The translations under genes and the position numbers were made by a program. Positions 62,159 to 64,000 of a stretch of 64,000 nucleotides of DNA are shown here, piece by piece. How positions within the stretch are numbered: position 1 is the first letter of the stretch; each line of letters begins with the position of its first letter. The notes beneath the pieces are model-generated. The model worked only from the letters and a program-made list of their open reading frames with translations. It was not told the origin of the DNA and ran no database searches. Origin of the DNA: an uncultured Porphyromonadaceae bacterium (GTDB lineage Bacteria; Bacteroidota; Bacteroidia; Bacteroidales; Muribaculaceae); NCBI GenBank assembly GCA_905198125.1, contig CAJKBH010000005.1, forward strand, positions 46,057 through 110,056, in the 5' to 3' direction.

Positions 62159-64000
62159 ATGCAGGAAGACTACGACAGGATAATCCGGGAGAGGGCCGAG
62201 CGTGTGTTCAAGGTCATGGCCGGGCGTGTTTCCGACGAGGATATGGCGCGGATTCGCAGTGCCTTTGAAATGGCGCGCGAGGCTCATGCGTCTCAGAAGC
62301 GCAAGACGGGCGAGCCGTACATACTCCATCCCATAGCGGTGGCCAACATCGCGGCGGAGGAATTGATGCTTGGCGCCAATCCGGTCATAGCCTGCTTCCT
62401 GCATGACGTGGTGGAGGACACTGATTATACCATCGATGACATCCAGGCGCGTTTCGGCTATGACGTGGCATTCCTGGTCAGGGTCGTAACCAAGAAGCCT
62501 ACCAAGGATTACGAGCTGTCCAAGCAGCTGGACAATTACCGTCAGCTGCTCAACTCGATGCAGTATGACATCCGGGCCATTCTGGTAAAACTGGCCGACC
62601 GGCTCCACAACATGCGGACCCTTGAGTCCATGAAGCCTGAAAAACAGATGAAGATAGCCGGCGAGACCGACTATTTTTACGCTCCGCTCGCCAACCGTCT
62701 GGGTCTCTATAACATCAAGACCGAGCTTGAGAACCTGTCATTCCGTTTCCGTTGTCCGGACGAGTACGATGAGATATCCGCTCTCATAGCCCGTCATGTG
62801 GCTGCAAACAGGGATAATCTTGAAAGGTTCCGCAGCCAGATTTCGGCTACGTTGTCGGCGGCGGGTATCAAGGCTCGTGTCCGTGTGGATTACAGGCGTC
62901 CATTCAGCCTGTGGCGCAAGATGAAGAAATATGGCGACGATTTCAACCATCTTAAATACCGTCATTTCCTCGAGGTCGTATTTGACGAGACGCAGACTTT
63001 GATGAGCCAGAAGGAGATGGCCATGAAGATATACTGCATCCTGACCGACCGGTTCAAGGAGAAGCATTGCAGCATGAGCAATTATATCGACTCGCCGAAG
63101 GAGAACGGCTATCAGAGCATCCATGTCAAGCTGCTTCCCGATTTCGGACGATGGCAGGAAGTGCATATCAGCAGCGAGTCCATGATACGCCAGTCGCAGT
63201 TGGGATGCGTGGTGGACAGCGACGAGACCAATATCAAGAAGTGGATCGAAAAGTTCCGCACAGTGTTGCAGGACACCATCAGCGGCCCGAAACGCGACGA
63301 GAGGTATATGGAGGACGTCATCACGGCCTTTTATAACGACGACATACAGGTATTCACGCCCAAGGGGAAAAAGATTATACTCCCTCAGAACGCCACGGTG
63401 ATTGATTTTGCGTACGAGGTGAGTCCCAGGCTTGGCAACCATGCCAAGTATGCGCGTATCAACAGCCGTCTTGAACCTGTGGACGCCACTCTGCGGCGCG
63501 GCGATGTGGTGGAGATATTCACAGACCCTGCATGTCACCCTGAGCGGGACTGGGAATCGTTCGCACATACGTTCAAGGCCCGCAGATCCATCCAGCGTTA
63601 TATTGAATCCGTGCCGCACTGCGACTATTGCCGATGCCCGGAATGCAATCCGATTCCCGGCGAGGAAGTGATAGGAATCCGCAGCCATTTACGTCCGGAA
63701 CTTATCACCATACACAAGCGCGACTGCCGCCATGCCATAAGCATGGCCTCGTCGTATGGCGACGATGTCGTGTCGGTAGATTTCAACGCCGACCAGTCAT
63801 TGTACCCGGTCACCTTGAGGGTACGTGCCGTGGATCGCAGCCATCTGTTCGTGGACCTGGTGGACTGCATCACCAACACGTTCCATCTGTCGATGGAGTC
63901 ATTCAACACCAAGACCGACCGCAACATCGTGATCTGCAATATCCGTTTCGGCGTGCATTCATACACCGAGCTGCGGACCATCATCAACCACATCTCCACA
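62159..64000 (+). CDS. RelA/SpoT homologue with intact hydrolase and degenerate synthetase (3' truncated by window)
   Basis: 614 residues are present and the frame is open at the window end. The HD hydrolase domain is intact: H57 in YILHPI, H82/D83 in FLHDVVEDT, and LADRLHNMRTL. The synthetase domain keeps SLWRKMKK and IDSPKENGYQSIHV but has lost others. Where family members have a D-V-R-A-V-R pattern it has YRHFLE, the EIQIRT strand reads EVHISS and the GVAAHW motif reads GCVVDS. A TGS domain (IQVFTPKGKKIILPQNATVIDFAYE) and a zinc-finger-like Cys cluster (CDYCRCPECNP) follow, then the start of the C-terminal ACT. Degrading (p)ppGpp is likely and making it doubtful. Bacteroidota often carry a second, complete Rel. 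Confidence 0.88.
   Translation, partial: MQEDYDRIIRERAERVFKVMAGRVSDEDMARIRSAFEMAREAHASQKRKTGEPYILHPIAVANIAAEELMLGANPVIACFLHDVVEDTDYTIDDIQARFGYDVAFLVRVVTKKPTKDYELSKQLDNYRQLLNSMQYDIRAILVKLADRLHNMRTLESMKPEKQMKIAGETDYFYAPLANRLGLYNIKTELENLSFRFRCPDEYDEISALIARHVAANRDNLERFRSQISATLSAAGIKARVRVDYRRPFSLWRKMKKYGDDFNHLKYRHFLEVVFDETQTLMSQKEMAMKIYCILTDRFKEKHCSMSNYIDSPKENGYQSIHVKLLPDFGRWQEVHISSESMIRQSQLGCVVDSDETNIKKWIEKFRTVLQDTISGPKRDERYMEDVITAFYNDDIQVFTPKGKKIILPQNATVIDFAYEVSPRLGNHAKYARINSRLEPVDATLRRGDVVEIFTDPACHPERDWESFAHTFKARRSIQRYIESVPHCDYCRCPECNPIPGEEVIGIRSHLRPELITIHKRDCRHAISMASSYGDDVVSVDFNADQSLYPVTLRVRAVDRSHLFVDLVDCITNTFHLSMESFNTKTDRNIVICNIRFGVHSYTELRTIINHIST

Overview
The window looks like chromosome of a gut Bacteroidales, most plausibly a Muribaculaceae (S24-7) relative. 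This is inferred from gene content, not from a marker search. The signs are: Bacteroidota-type promoters (TTTG, a 19-20 base gap, then TAnnTTTG) in front of many genes; almost no Shine-Dalgarno sequences; lipoproteins and several secreted proteins with C-terminal tails like type IX secretion cargo; CBM20-bearing 4-alpha-glucanotransferase; class II ribonucleotide reductase; and an arabinose operon run by a Nudix-like regulator as in Bacteroides. Most of the window is GC-rich core genome. Two stretches (about 29.7-36.5 kb and 45.2-50.6 kb) are visibly more AT-rich and hold accessory secreted proteins.

Layout. 0-8.1 kb: the end of an unknown gene, an M18 aminopeptidase, the protein-quality trio tig-clpP-clpX, a 778-base gap with two terminator-like palindromes and a striking 255-base cloverleaf inverted-repeat element, then recQ. 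8.4-15.2 kb: a 1562-residue secreted fibronectin-type protein and a two-domain parvulin isomerase. 15.4-22.8 kb: the L-arabinose operon: mutarotase, sodium symporter, araR, araD, araA, araB, with a candidate operator in front. 22.9-29.7 kb: an envelope/repair cluster (lipoprotein, SurA-like isomerase, OstA-like protein, mutL, PAS protein). 29.7-36.5 kb: a TPR/HTH membrane regulator divergent from a DUF3244 protein, a C10 cysteine protease, a BACON-like lipoprotein, a beta-barrel protein and a secreted YD-repeat-like protein. 36.6-42.6 kb (minus strand): malQ, class II RNR, a small membrane protein. 42.8-45.1 kb: AraC regulator, EamA transporter, rubredoxin. 45.4-50.6 kb: Crp-like regulator, FISUMP protein, a frameshifted secreted protein, a lipoprotein, and an AAA-ATPase/PD-(D/E)XK protein. 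50.7-64 kb: CotH protein, DUF1015, C45-like hydrolase, membrane protein, thioesterase, dprA, uridine phosphorylase-like gene, tRNA-Ser(CGA), acyltransferase, a RelE/ParE-type toxin-antitoxin pair, ridA, a UDG-family protein, YjbQ, a small membrane protein and a RelA/SpoT homologue cut by the window end.

How it fits together. The arabinose genes form a complete route from outside sugar to D-xylulose 5-phosphate. The tig-clpP-clpX block and the isomerase-OstA-mutL block are housekeeping neighbourhoods. The best candidates for new biology are the cloverleaf element at 5501-5755, the C10 protease/DUF3244/regulator module at 29.7-36.5 kb, the RelA/SpoT homologue whose synthetase half has lost key residues, and a MutL lacking the usual endonuclease motif residues. 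No CRISPR array, rRNA, prophage or insertion-sequence transposase was seen.
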